Origin: Butyrivibrio sp.
Lineage (GTDB): Bacteria > Bacillota_A > Clostridia > Lachnospirales > Lachnospiraceae
Direction: 5' to 3'
Assembly (NCBI RefSeq): GCF_024699075.1
Contig: NZ_JAILQF010000214.1
Location: 1 to 24,984 of the forward strand
DNA length: 24,984 bases
Shown: positions 1-8,404 of the stretch, one piece after another
Numbering within the stretch: position 1 is the stretch's first letter
Layout of the letters: each line of letters starts with the position of its first letter
Program-made: the position numbers and the translations under genes
The notes under the pieces: model-generated
Databases searched by the model: none
Seen by the model: only the letters and a program-made list of their open reading frames with translations
Told to the model about the DNA's origin: nothing

Positions 1-4
1 GGAT

Positions 5-1051
5 TTGGACTATAAGAAACTGAATGCAATTATATATGCAGTACTTGCTGCATTGTTTTATGCCATAAACATACCATGTTCAAAAGTGCTGCTTAACAAT
101 GTGTCACCGACATTCATGGCGGCATTTCTATACCTTGGAGCTGGATTTGGTGTCGGTATTATGTATATTTTTCATACCAAAAAAGAATCCCGGGAAGAAA
201 GGCTTGGGAAACTGGATATACCATATACTCTGGCAATGGTTGTTTTAGATATTATAGCGCCGATTTTGCTGATGATAGGTGTGAAGTTAGGGACAGCAGC
301 TAATGCATCACTTCTTGGAAATTTTGAGATCGTTGCAACAACGTTGATCGCATATGGGCTTTTCCGGGAGAGAGTATCCGCAAGAATGTGGGGATCCATA
401 TCTCTTATTACAGTGGCAAGTATAGTACTTTCAATTTCGGGAGAAGGGAGCTTTTCTTTTTCATTGGGTTCGATATTTGTCATTGGTGCGACTGTCTGTT
501 GGGGACTTGAAAATAACTGTACAAGAAAGATATCCGGAAAAAGCACTTATGAGATAGTGACCATAAAGGGAATCGGGTCAGGAACAGGATCGTTCATAGT
601 TGCTATGGTGCTTGGAGAGAGCATCCCCGGATTTTCATATATTGCATTAATAATGATGCTTGGATTTGTTGCATACGGGCTTAGCATATTTACATATATC
701 AGGGCACAGAAAACTCTGGGGGCAGCAAAGACTAGTGCTTATTATGCAATCGCCCCGTTTATCGGAGTGGCACTGTCAAGTGTATTCTTGAAAGAAAGAT
801 TCACGCTGATGTTTATTATTGCGCTGATAATAATGATCGCAGGAACTGTCCTTATTGTTAGGGATACATTGATACATAGCCATAAACATGCACACACACA
901 TCTGATAATACATACACATGACGGCACTACACATACACATACTATTGTTCACTCACATGATCACGTTCATGTGATCAATGAAGGAAAACATGGACATACG
1001 CACAGTGTAGAGGAACTGGAAAATGATTTGGGACATGGGGGAACATCGTAG
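5..1051 (+). CDS. DMT-superfamily (EamA) transporter with a His-rich C-terminal tail
   Basis: This is an inner-membrane permease of the drug/metabolite transporter superfamily, probably a small-molecule or metabolite exporter. The first 290 residues form the usual run of about ten hydrophobic helices in two EamA halves; the motif ALFYAINIPCSKVLL opens helix 1 and the second half ends LKERFTLMFIIALIIMIAGTV at roughly 265-285. The unusual part is residues 291-348: 17 of 58 residues are His, mostly as H-x-H (HSHKHAHTH, HTH, HSHDHVH, HGHTH). Such tails bind metal in CDF and ZIP transporters and in HypB, so metal binding is a reasonable inference, but the substrate is unknown. The frame opens at a TTG four bases into the window and is open to the window edge, so the real start may lie upstream and the 5' end should be treated as uncertain. 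No clear terminator separates it from tag. Confidence 0.88.
   Translation: MDYKKLNAIIYAVLAALFYAINIPCSKVLLNNVSPTFMAAFLYLGAGFGVGIMYIFHTKKESREERLGKLDIPYTLAMVVLDIIAPILLMIGVKLGTAANASLLGNFEIVATTLIAYGLFRERVSARMWGSISLITVASIVLSISGEGSFSFSLGSIFVIGATVCWGLENNCTRKISGKSTYEIVTIKGIGSGTGSFIVAMVLGESIPGFSYIALIMMLGFVAYGLSIFTYIRAQKTLGAAKTSAYYAIAPFIGVALSSVFLKERFTLMFIIALIIMIAGTVLIVRDTLIHSHKHAHTHLIIHTHDGTTHTHTIVHSHDHVHVINEGKHGHTHSVEELENDLGHGGTS
875..1003 (+). other. His-rich metal-binding-like tail encoded in the DMT transporter
   Basis: Sixteen His codons fall within 43 codons, mainly alternating H-x-H with Thr, Ser, Asp or Val between. The DNA is correspondingly rich in cat/cac and aca/aga codons, so the region is a low-complexity, possibly slippage-derived addition behind the last membrane helix. 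Confidence 0.8.
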
Positions 1052-1139
1052 GATAATTTTTTAGTGAATTATTATTGTCAAATGGAGTGACGGCTCTTGC
1101 TAAAGAGTAGTTCACCTTGCGACAACGAAAGGAATAATT

Positions 1140-1706
1140 ATGACTAAAGAAAGTGATTGCAGATTATGGGCTGCAAATGATCCTCTTCTTATAGAGTATC
1201 ATGATCATGAGTGGTGTCATATCTCACATGATGACAGATATATTTTTGAGATGCTCTGCTTAGAGGGGCAGAGCGTTGGGCTTTCCTGGAGGACTATTAT
1301 CAATAAAAGAAAAGAGTATCAAAAGGTATACTTCAACTTTGATATTGATAAGTGTGCTTCATTAACAGATGAGTATCTAAACAGCCTTATGGATGATACC
1401 GGGCTTATCAGAAACAAGAATAAGATATTCAGTGTCAGAAATAATGCTATAGCAGTAAAAAAGATCATTAAAGATCATGGTAGTCTGGATTCATTTATTT
1501 GGTCATATACAGAAGGAAAGCAGATAATCGGGCGATGGGAAAAGGCAAGTGATATACCCACTGAGACGGAAATATCCAGAAAAATGAGTAAAGATCTTAA
1601 GAAGCTTGGAATATCATTTGTAGGTCCTGTCATCACTTATTCCTTTATGCAGTCTATCGGTATGGTAAATGATCATCTTACTGACTGCGCATACAGAATA
1701 TACTAA
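1140..1706 (+). CDS. tag: DNA-3-methyladenine glycosylase I
   Basis: This cytoplasmic base-excision repair enzyme removes 3-methyladenine from alkylated DNA. Its 188 residues match the family length. The zinc-snap ligands are all visible: Cys7 and His21 near the N-terminus (YHDHEW) and His179 and Cys183 in the C-terminal NDHLTDC. The core motif EMLCLEGQSVGLSW carries the family Glu and aromatic base-pocket residues at about 38-51, and FVGPVITYSFMQSIGMVNDH is the expected C-terminal region. A Cys (Cys26) follows EW where most members have Gly. The start is set by GAAAGGAA eight bases upstream of ATG. The last seven codons including the stop are part of a 37-bp tandem repeat that continues downstream, so the final zinc ligand Cys183 is encoded inside a repeat unit. 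The gene probably stands alone; the DMT transporter is 88 nt upstream. Confidence 0.96.
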   Translation: MTKESDCRLWAANDPLLIEYHDHEWCHISHDDRYIFEMLCLEGQSVGLSWRTIINKRKEYQKVYFNFDIDKCASLTDEYLNSLMDDTGLIRNKNKIFSVRNNAIAVKKIIKDHGSLDSFIWSYTEGKQIIGRWEKASDIPTETEISRKMSKDLKKLGISFVGPVITYSFMQSIGMVNDHLTDCAYRIY

Positions 1707-1868
1707 AATACTATCTTATGGCTGCGCATACAGAATATACTAAAATACTATCTTATGGCTGAGCATACAGAATATACTAAAATACTATCTTATGACTGCG
1801 CGTACAGGACATACTAAAACATCTTACAAACTGTACATAAAAGATATACTAAAACATCTTTTTGCAGA
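1685..1868 (+). repeat. 37-bp tandem array overlapping the 3' end of tag
   Basis: There are five head-to-tail copies starting at 1685, 1722, 1759, 1796 and 1831. The first three are exactly 37 bp and nearly identical (core catacagaatatactaaaat); copies 4 and 5 have drifted (35 and 38 bp) but keep the catactaaaacatctt-type core. Copy 1 encodes CAYRIY and the tag stop codon; copy 2 in its own frame would still read CAYRIY-stop, while copy 3 has lost this through tgc to tga. Because 37 is not a multiple of three, no long frame runs through the array. Confidence 0.9.
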
Positions 1869-2134
1869 CTGAAAAATGCAATGTCATCAACGAAAAAACA
1901 TCCATACAACTTGAGTTTTCTAAAGGCATAGGCGTGGTATAGGGCTTTGCAATGCAGAATTTTCCTAGTTTCTAATAGGATTTTTGAACGGAATATAGTA
2001 GAATAGAGGTATAAGAGTAAGGTGTTTAAGTGTCTTTACACATAAGACATTTATACATCTTATCTTAATCTATTACGTTATTATTTATGGCAATCAATAA
2101 TAACTGATCAATGTATTCTTAGGGAGAAGAAACT
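1869..2134. other. Intergenic stretch upstream of the Fe-S flavoprotein
   Basis: Together with the array this makes a 425-nt gap without a gene. It is AT-rich and contains a weak hairpin (tccta-N8-tagga near 1964-1981). Promoter-like hexamers occur (TTGAAC at 1984, TATAAG at 2010, TTTACA at 2035), but none are paired at good spacing, so no promoter is called. The ribosome binding site AGGGAGAAG at about 2120-2128 belongs to the next gene. Confidence 0.5.
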
Positions 2135-4948
2135 ATGGGAAAAAGTATGGCAGAATGGAAGCCCGGAGACCCTATGATCAATGAAAGGGATTTCTGGCAG
2201 GATCCTGATTATGTTGCAGAGGATCCGGAGAAAGAACAGCTGGTACTTAAGCTTGCGACTCTGATCACAGATCGTTATGTTAAAAAGCTTACCGGCAAAC
2301 TCAATAATCGTGATCCGGAGTATTGGATGCTGGATCATGTTCTTAAAAAGGAAGAAGTAAGATTCCTTCTGAATTTCAAGAAAACCCGTGTACCGTACAG
2401 TGTGCCTGAACTTGCACAGATGAATAATATGTCCCGGGAGGACACTCAGAAGATGGTAGAGCATTTGAGGTGGCTTGGCATCATCGAGCAGAACAGGGCC
2501 AAGACTCCTGATAAGCACCTTCAGTATGAGCTTCCTATATTTGTACCTGGATCAGCAGAATTTATGATGATGCAGGATGCAGTTACAGATGCTTATCCTG
2601 AGATGGCTACCTTCTTTAACCTTATGACTCAGCTTCCGCTTGGTGGAATTACACAGATGGTTCCTCCGGGAGGAGCAGGAATAGGTATGCATGTCATTCC
2701 TGTAGAGAAGGCTATAAGTGCAGAAAGCAAGTCTGTACCTGTTGAACATCTTTCCAGATGGATCGATATGTATGACAAATTCGGAATATCAGAATGCTCA
2801 TGCCGTAAGCAGCAGACCATGAGAGGTGAAGGAAGTGGAGAGATCCGCGGAGAATACTGTATCGGAATGGGCGATATGGCTGAATACATGGATGATCGCG
2901 GAATAGGTCATTATGTATCCAAAGAAGAGGTTTATGAGATCTTAGAGCGTGCAGAAAGACATGGATACGTTCATCAGATCACAAACATAGATGGAGAAGG
3001 CAAGATAGTTGCTATATGTAACTGCGCTCCAGGCGTATGTAATGCTCTTAGAACATCACAGCTTTACAATACTCCTAACTTGTCAGCTTCTGCTTATAGA
3101 GCACATGTTGATAAGGATAAGTGCGTTGCCTGCGGTAAGTGCGTTGAAGTCTGTCCTGTTGGAGCAGCAAAGCTTGGACAGAAGCTTTGCAGGAAGGATG
3201 GCAGCAGCGTAACATATCCAAAGACAGAGCTTCCTGACAACAAGAAGTGGGGCGTTGATAAGTGGAATTATAACTACAGAGATGATGCCAAGATAAACTG
3301 TTATGATACAGGTACAGCGCCTTGTAAGACAGCCTGCCCTGTTCACCTTTCTGTTCAGGGTTATATCAAGATGGCTTCCGAGGGAAGATTTGATGATGCA
3401 CTTAAGCTTATCAAACAGGACAATCCTTTCCCTATGATCTGTGGTGCTATCTGTAACAGAAGATGTGAAGATGCCTGCACAAGAGGAACTATTGATAAGC
3501 CACTTGCAATTGATGAGATCAAGAAGTACATAGCTTCGCTTGATCTTAACAAAGAGGACAGGTATGTTCCTTTATGTGAAAAGCATGATGGCGGCATGTG
3601 GGGCGATGAGTTTAAGGTCGCAGTCATTGGTGGAGGCCCTGCAGGTCTTGCCTGCGCATACTTCCTTCGCCGCGACGGATATCTTGTTACTGTTTTTGAA
3701 AAAGAGAAGCGTCCAGGCGGAATGCTCATGAATGGAATCCCTTCATATCGTCTGGAAAAAGATATCATTGATGCTGAAATTGACGTAATACGCAAGATGG
3801 GCGTTGAGTTTAAGACAGGTGTAAATGTAGGAGAAGATGTAACGATCGACTTATTAAGAAAGCAGGGCTTCAAAGCATTTTTTATCGCAGTAGGATGTCA
3901 GGGCGGAAGACTTGCAGGAGTTCCTGGAGAAGATGCAGACGGAGTAATGACCGGTGTAGATTTCTTAAGGAAAATAAACCTTGATAACACCATTAAGATT
4001 CATGGCGAAACTGTAGTAGTTGGTGGTGGTAATGTTGCTATCGACGTTGCTCGTACAGCTGTAAGAGCAGGTGCTTCCAAGGTTACCATGCTGTGTCTTG
4101 AAGGCGAGCATGAGATGCCGGCTGCAGATGACGAAGTTGCAGAAGCAAAAGAAGAAGGCATTGAAGTCAGAAACGGCTGGGGGCCTAAAGAGATCAAAGT
4201 TGAAAATGGTAAAGTCGTAGGGATCATTTTCAAGAAATGTACAAAGGTCAAGGATGCTGACGGAAGATTTAATCCTCAGTATGATGAGAATGAAACCATA
4301 GAGATTGCCTGTGAGAATGTCCTTCTTTCAATCGGCCAGTCCATACAGTGGGGCAAGCTCCTTGAAGGAACTAAGGTCAAACTCAGACCAAACGGCGGCA
4401 TTATAGCTGATCCTCTGACTCTTCAGACTGATGAACCTGATATATTCGCTGGCGGTGATGTATACACAGGACCTAAGTTTGCAATTGATGCTATAGCAGG
4501 AGGCCGCGAAGGCGCTGTATCCATCAACCGTTTCGTTCATCCTGGTAACAGACTTGATCTTGCAAGAGACAGACGAGAATTCATAGAGCTTGATAAGGAT
4601 GATATTCATGTTGAACAGTTCGATAATGCAAAGCGTCAGATTCCAGGAAAGAAAGCCGGAATAGCCAAGGATACATTTGAAGATCTGCGCCTTACCTTCA
4701 CGCCTGAGCAGGTTAAGGTTGAGGCCGGAAGATGTCTTGGATGCGGTGCTACAACAGTAGATGTTAATCGCTGCATAGGATGCGGACTTTGTACTACTAA
4801 GTGTGAATTCGACGCAATCCACATAACAAGGGATATTCCTGAGGCAAGTACCATGGTAAGATCTGAAGACAAGCTCAAGATGGTTGGACCTTATGCTATA
4901 AAGCGCGGATTTAAGATCCTTAAAACCAAGGTTACCGGAAAAGACTGA
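2135..4948 (+). CDS. Multi-Fe-S, FAD/NAD(P)-dependent oxidoreductase (GltD-like core)
   Basis: This large cytoplasmic redox protein (937 residues) probably passes electrons between NAD(P)H, FAD and several 4Fe-4S clusters; its final donor and acceptor are unknown. In order: a helical, possibly winged-helix region at about 70-135; a Cys domain with C221-x-C223, C242, C295-x-C297 and C302; a ferredoxin motif C330-x2-C333-x2-C336-x3-C340; a GltD-type N-terminal Fe-S region with C397, C401, C436, C440, C444 and C448; an FAD Rossmann motif (VAVIGGGPAG, 495-504); an NAD(P) Rossmann motif (VVVGGGNVAIDVA, 627-639); the FAD-closing DIFAGGDVYTGP (769-780); and a C-terminal cluster set C867, C870, C880, C883, C886, C890. 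GltD itself is about 450-480 residues, so this is a roughly doubled fusion. The start ATG follows AGGGAGAAG. A strong terminator follows. Similar proteins are annotated simply as FAD-dependent oxidoreductases. Confidence 0.9.
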   Translation: MGKSMAEWKPGDPMINERDFWQDPDYVAEDPEKEQLVLKLATLITDRYVKKLTGKLNNRDPEYWMLDHVLKKEEVRFLLNFKKTRVPYSVPELAQMNNMSREDTQKMVEHLRWLGIIEQNRAKTPDKHLQYELPIFVPGSAEFMMMQDAVTDAYPEMATFFNLMTQLPLGGITQMVPPGGAGIGMHVIPVEKAISAESKSVPVEHLSRWIDMYDKFGISECSCRKQQTMRGEGSGEIRGEYCIGMGDMAEYMDDRGIGHYVSKEEVYEILERAERHGYVHQITNIDGEGKIVAICNCAPGVCNALRTSQLYNTPNLSASAYRAHVDKDKCVACGKCVEVCPVGAAKLGQKLCRKDGSSVTYPKTELPDNKKWGVDKWNYNYRDDAKINCYDTGTAPCKTACPVHLSVQGYIKMASEGRFDDALKLIKQDNPFPMICGAICNRRCEDACTRGTIDKPLAIDEIKKYIASLDLNKEDRYVPLCEKHDGGMWGDEFKVAVIGGGPAGLACAYFLRRDGYLVTVFEKEKRPGGMLMNGIPSYRLEKDIIDAEIDVIRKMGVEFKTGVNVGEDVTIDLLRKQGFKAFFIAVGCQGGRLAGVPGEDADGVMTGVDFLRKINLDNTIKIHGETVVVGGGNVAIDVARTAVRAGASKVTMLCLEGEHEMPAADDEVAEAKEEGIEVRNGWGPKEIKVENGKVVGIIFKKCTKVKDADGRFNPQYDENETIEIACENVLLSIGQSIQWGKLLEGTKVKLRPNGGIIADPLTLQTDEPDIFAGGDVYTGPKFAIDAIAGGREGAVSINRFVHPGNRLDLARDRREFIELDKDDIHVEQFDNAKRQIPGKKAGIAKDTFEDLRLTFTPEQVKVEAGRCLGCGATTVDVNRCIGCGLCTTKCEFDAIHITRDIPEASTMVRSEDKLKMVGPYAIKRGFKILKTKVTGKD

Positions 4949-4960
4949 TAAAATAAAAAG

Positions 4961-4989
4961 TGCAGGTGGAAAGCCACCTGCATTTTTTA
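4961..4989 (+). terminator. Rho-independent terminator after the Fe-S flavoprotein
   Basis: A perfect 9-bp stem (tgcaggtgg / ccacctgca) with loop aaag is followed by a run of six T. It begins 12 nt after the stop codon. Confidence 0.92.
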
Positions 4990-5164
4990 TTACCATTTCA
5001 AAATACGAAAGAATCGGAAGTCACAACCTTGACGATATGTTGTAATTATGATAACTTTAATATTATACGTTGATGCGTTAAAGTGAAAAAGAGAGATTAT
5101 CTTATGGTGGAAACAGACTCTTTTGACACATCATCAATAAAAGGTTAAAGGGGGACCACAGGCT
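4990..5164. promoter_or_regulatory. Leader/promoter region of the acyl-CoA ligase gene
   Basis: This gap follows a terminator, so it must hold the promoter of the next gene. The best pair I see is TTGACG (5029-5034) with TAACTT (5052-5057) at 17 nt, which is a weak -10. Alternatives (TTGATG at 5070, GATTAT at 5095; TTGACA at 5123 with no good -10) are no better. The ribosome binding site AAAGGGGGA is at about 5147-5155. Confidence 0.3.
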
Positions 5165-6799
5165 ATGCCCGTAACAGAGTTACTTGAAAGAAATGCAAAA
5201 TTATATCCGGATGAAGTAGCGCTAGTAGAGCTCAATCCGGAGATGGCTGACACAAGACGCATATCTTGGAAGGAATACGATCTTATAGAGCCAACCAGAT
5301 TTGAACCTTACAGAAGAGAGATCACATGGAAGGTCTTTGATGAAAAGGCTAACAGATTTGCTAATCTTCTCATAAGCAGAGGTATCAAGAAAAATGATAA
5401 AGTCGCTATAATAATGTACAACTGCCTTGAATGGCTTCCTGTTTATTTTGGGGTACTTAAAGCAGGTGCTATCGCAGTGCCTTTCAATTTCAGATATGAT
5501 GCTGAAGAAATTGTGTATTGTGCGGAACTGGCAGAAGTTGACATTATAGTATTTGGTCCTGAATTTATAGGACGTATTGAAAGCTATGCTGAGCGCCTTT
5601 CAAAGGGGCGTCTTCTTCTTTATGTTGGAGACAATTGCCCAAGCTTTGCAGAAAGCTATCGAGAGCTCGTGGCTGATTGCTCAAGTAAGTCTCCGCACCT
5701 TCCTATTACGGATGATGATTATGGCGCAATTTATTTTTCTTCAGGAACAACGGGATTCCCAAAAGCTATCCTTCATAAGCATCAGAGCCTTTCTCAGGCT
5801 GCAGAGATGGAAGCAAGACACCATGGTACAGGACGTGATGATGTATTTTTGTGCATACCGCCTTTGTATCATACAGGAGCTAAGTTCCACTGGATGGGAA
5901 GTCTCTTTGCAGGAAGTAAGGCTGTGCTCTTAAAGGGTGCAACACCTGAAGTTATATTATCTGCAGTATCTTCCGAGAAGTGTACTATAGTATGGCTTCT
6001 TGTTCCGTGGGCTCAGGATATTCTTGATGCTCTTGACAGCGGAAGACTTAAATTGTCTGATTATACACTTGATCAGTGGAGGCTTATGCATATAGGAGCT
6101 CAGCCGGTTCCACCATCACTTATAAAAAGATGGCTTGAATATTTTCCTGATCACCAGTATGATACTAACTACGGCCTTTCTGAATCAACAGGCCCCGGAT
6201 GTGTACATCTTGGAGTTGAGAATGTTGATAAGGTCGGTGCTATCGGAGTTCCCGGATACCGCTGGGAGTGCAAGATAGTTGATGAAGATGATAATGAAGT
6301 TGAAAATGGTGATGTCGGAGAGCTGTGCGTTAAAGGACCTGGCGTTATGACATGCTATTATAACAATCCGGAAGAGACAGACAAGATCCTCAAAGATGGA
6401 TGGCTTTATACAGGTGATATGGCCATGCAGGATGAGGACGGCTTCTATTTCCTTGTAGACCGTAAGAAGGATGTTATAGTAAGCGGCGGAGAGAATATTT
6501 ATCCTGTTCAGATAGAGAATTTCATCAGAACATACGATAAAGTCAAGGATGTAGCTGTTATTGGAATACCAGATACAAGACTCGGTGAAAAAACAGCTGC
6601 CATAATTGAAGTAAAAGATGGTATGATATGTACAGAAGCAGAAATCGAAGAATATTGTATGGGACTTCCACGATATAAGAGACCCAAGACAATTTTCTTT
6701 GAAGAGATACCACGTAATGCCACAGGCAAAATAGAAAAACCTAAGCTTCGTAAGATGCATGGTGCAGAGAATCTTGTTGCCATGGAGAACAGAAGCTAG
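5165..6799 (+). CDS. Acyl-CoA synthetase / acid-CoA ligase (AMP-binding, ANL superfamily)
   Basis: The enzyme activates a carboxylic acid, probably a fatty or aryl acid, with ATP to an acyl-adenylate and then a CoA thioester. It has 544 residues, the full family length. The ATP P-loop is S192-SGTTGFPK (192-200), the A5 motif is YGLSE (336-340), the TGD aspartate is Asp418, the hinge region is VDRKKDVIVSGGENIYP (431-447), and the C-terminal catalytic lysine is Lys522 in PRNATGK. The N-terminus carries two similar phrases, ISWKEYD (33-39) and ITWKVFDEKANRFANL (53-68), separated by a short insertion; only the second corresponds to the usual 'TW-x-ELxxxANR' start of the fold. The substrate cannot be told from sequence. 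Start ATG follows AAAGGGGGA. The following zf-HC2 gene begins 71 nt downstream with no terminator, so co-transcription with that gene and the PfkB kinase is likely. Confidence 0.93.
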   Translation: MPVTELLERNAKLYPDEVALVELNPEMADTRRISWKEYDLIEPTRFEPYRREITWKVFDEKANRFANLLISRGIKKNDKVAIIMYNCLEWLPVYFGVLKAGAIAVPFNFRYDAEEIVYCAELAEVDIIVFGPEFIGRIESYAERLSKGRLLLYVGDNCPSFAESYRELVADCSSKSPHLPITDDDYGAIYFSSGTTGFPKAILHKHQSLSQAAEMEARHHGTGRDDVFLCIPPLYHTGAKFHWMGSLFAGSKAVLLKGATPEVILSAVSSEKCTIVWLLVPWAQDILDALDSGRLKLSDYTLDQWRLMHIGAQPVPPSLIKRWLEYFPDHQYDTNYGLSESTGPGCVHLGVENVDKVGAIGVPGYRWECKIVDEDDNEVENGDVGELCVKGPGVMTCYYNNPEETDKILKDGWLYTGDMAMQDEDGFYFLVDRKKDVIVSGGENIYPVQIENFIRTYDKVKDVAVIGIPDTRLGEKTAAIIEVKDGMICTEAEIEEYCMGLPRYKRPKTIFFEEIPRNATGKIEKPKLRKMHGAENLVAMENRS

Positions 6800-6870
6800 G
6801 CTGACATCAAGAGATTGATTGAACGCTGTTCATTTGATCTCGCCCATTAAGGGTTCATAGAAAGGCATAT

Positions 6871-7200
6871 ATGACACATAAGGAAGCTGAGCGGTGCATA
6901 CCCTCTTTTTTCGATGATTCAATTGATAACCTTGAACTGGCAGAGTTTTTGGAGCATATCGACAATTGCCCTGCTTGTAAAGAAGAGCTGACTATTCAAT
7001 TTCTTGTCAACAGAGGTCTTCAGAGCCTTAGCGAAGGTGATGAGTTCAATCTGTCGGGAGAACTTGACAAAAAGCTTTCGAAGGCGCATGCTCGTTTGAA
7101 CAGGCTTTACAGACTCGAAAGATTTTCCTGGGTACTTAGGGCCGTTGTAGTAGCTGAATTTATCGTTCTTTTTGTGTTAACGTTTCGTCTGCTTTTCTAA
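6871..7200 (+). CDS. Orphan zf-HC2 (anti-sigma-factor-like) membrane protein
   Basis: This small (109-residue) protein has an N-terminal putative zinc-finger of the type found in ZAS anti-sigma factors and a single C-terminal membrane helix. The zinc motif is His29-x3-Cys33-x2-Cys36 (EHIDNCPAC), with Cys9 a likely fourth ligand; the helix spans about residues 86-109 and ends the protein (AEFIVLFVLTFRLLF). That leaves only about three residues beyond the membrane, so there is no sensor domain, unlike typical RsiW-type proteins. There is no ECF sigma factor gene next to it in this window. It sits between the CoA ligase and the kinase on the same strand. The start ATG at 6871 follows GAAAGG. Role as an anti-sigma factor is inference; a zinc-dependent membrane adaptor is the alternative. 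Confidence 0.8.
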   Translation: MTHKEAERCIPSFFDDSIDNLELAEFLEHIDNCPACKEELTIQFLVNRGLQSLSEGDEFNLSGELDKKLSKAHARLNRLYRLERFSWVLRAVVVAEFIVLFVLTFRLLF

Positions 7201-7288
7201 TGAGGCTTTATAGTTGATCATTTTTTGAAGTACTTAACTTGAGGCCTTTAACAGACATTGAACCATATTGAAAGGAATCAAAGTAGTA

Positions 7289-8230
7289 ATGGGTATAGTT
7301 GTAATTGGTGCAGTTTTTGTTGATATTAAGGGTTATCCTTCCATGCAGTACATTGCCGGAGGAAGAAATGTTGGTAATGTAATTCAGGTACATGGCGGTG
7401 TAAGCCGTAATATTGCAGAGGATATAGCCAATGTCGAGCTAAGGCCCACATTTGTCGGACTTGTGGATGATACAGGTATTGGCAATGATGTAGTTGATAA
7501 GCTTAGAAATCATAAAGTTAATACCAAATATATCAGAAAAGTCAAAGACGGACTTGGTTCCTGGCTTGCGGTATTTGATAATTCAGGTGATGTTGTCGCA
7601 TCCATCTCAAAGCGTCCTGATCTTAGCGAGATAGGAAGAATCCTTGAGGAGCAGGGTGATGAGATATTCAAGGAAGCTGACAGTATCATTATTGAATTTG
7701 ATATGGAAAAAGATATACTTAAGAAAGTATTCGCTCTTGCATCAAAGTATGACAAAAAGGTATATGCTGTAGTTTCAAATATGACTATAGCGGTAGAGAG
7801 AAGAGATCTTCTTAAAAACTGTGCATGCTTTGTCTGCAATCAGCAGGAAGCAGGAATTTTCTTCTCAGATGTTTATGATGATATGGAGCCTGATCAGCTT
7901 AGAGAGATACTTGTATGTAAGCTGAAAGCATCACAGATTCCGAGGATGGTCATAACACTTGGAGAGAAAGGTTCAGTATATGCTACTTGCGAAGGCGAGT
8001 CAGGATATGTTAAGTCCAAGCAGGTTGTAGTAACAGATACAACAGGTGCCGGAGATTCCTTCTTTGCAGGAGTTGCAATTGGTCTTACATATGGCAAGAC
8101 TTTCGAAGAAGCCTGTGAGATAGGAACAAGACTTGCAGCATCTGTTATCGCAACTAAAGATAATGTATGTCCAAGGTTCCTTCCGGAAGAGTTCGGACTT
8201 GATGCTTCCAAGATCAAAGATTTTGAGTAA
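7289..8230 (+). CDS. PfkB-family carbohydrate/nucleoside kinase
   Basis: This is a cytoplasmic ATP-dependent kinase of the ribokinase/PfkB family. From the ATG at 7289 it is 313 residues, close to family length. It begins MGIVVIGAVFVDIKG, the usual first strand, so I prefer this ATG to the in-frame TTG at 7268; AAAGGA lies 12 nt upstream of it. The substrate-side motif GGVSRNIAED (36-45) resembles the GGVxRNxAE of pseudouridine kinases and adenosine/nucleoside-type members more than ribokinase. The anion-hole/catalytic motif is D250-TTGAGD256, with Asp256 the base. The substrate is not determinable; pseudouridine or a sugar are both possible, and no psuG-like glycosidase gene is adjacent. It is last in the group starting at 5165 and is followed by a terminator. 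Confidence 0.9.
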   Translation: MGIVVIGAVFVDIKGYPSMQYIAGGRNVGNVIQVHGGVSRNIAEDIANVELRPTFVGLVDDTGIGNDVVDKLRNHKVNTKYIRKVKDGLGSWLAVFDNSGDVVASISKRPDLSEIGRILEEQGDEIFKEADSIIIEFDMEKDILKKVFALASKYDKKVYAVVSNMTIAVERRDLLKNCACFVCNQQEAGIFFSDVYDDMEPDQLREILVCKLKASQIPRMVITLGEKGSVYATCEGESGYVKSKQVVVTDTTGAGDSFFAGVAIGLTYGKTFEEACEIGTRLAASVIATKDNVCPRFLPEEFGLDASKIKDFE

Positions 8231-8252
8231 ATAGTGATAAAACATAAAGATA

Positions 8253-8298
8253 CCTATCGCCATGTTTTGTAACCGTGGCGGTAGGCATTTGTTTTTTT
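8253..8298 (+). terminator. Rho-independent terminator after the PfkB kinase
   Basis: A 12-bp stem (cctatcgccatg / cgtggcggtagg, two G-U pairs) with a 9-nt loop is followed six bases later by seven T. It starts 22 nt after the stop codon. Confidence 0.85.
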
Positions 8299-8330
8299 GT
8301 CGTAATAAAATTACGTTTCATCAGATATGA

Positions 8331-8359
8331 TTGTTAATTGCAAATAATGCTAGTAAAAT
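8331..8359 (+). promoter_or_regulatory. Candidate sigma-A promoter for the lipoprotein gene
   Basis: TTGTTA (8331-8336) and TAAAAT (8354-8359) are spaced by exactly 17 nt, directly downstream of a terminator and 45 nt before the next start codon. Confidence 0.45.
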
Positions 8360-8404
8360 CCACTTATACGGCAATTAGTCAAATGAACAGGAAAGGAAGA
8401 AAAT

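Noticed and set aside
1052..1139. Terminator between the DMT gene and tag
   Set aside because: Only a 5-bp ctctt/aagag stem is present with no following T run.
1685..1868. CRISPR or sRNA interpretation of the 37-bp array
   Set aside because: Units are contiguous with no spacers, and they derive from the tag coding end.
7268..7288. TTG start seven codons upstream for the PfkB kinase
   Set aside because: The ATG at 7289 starts the first conserved strand and AAAGGA precedes it; the extra residues are outside the fold.
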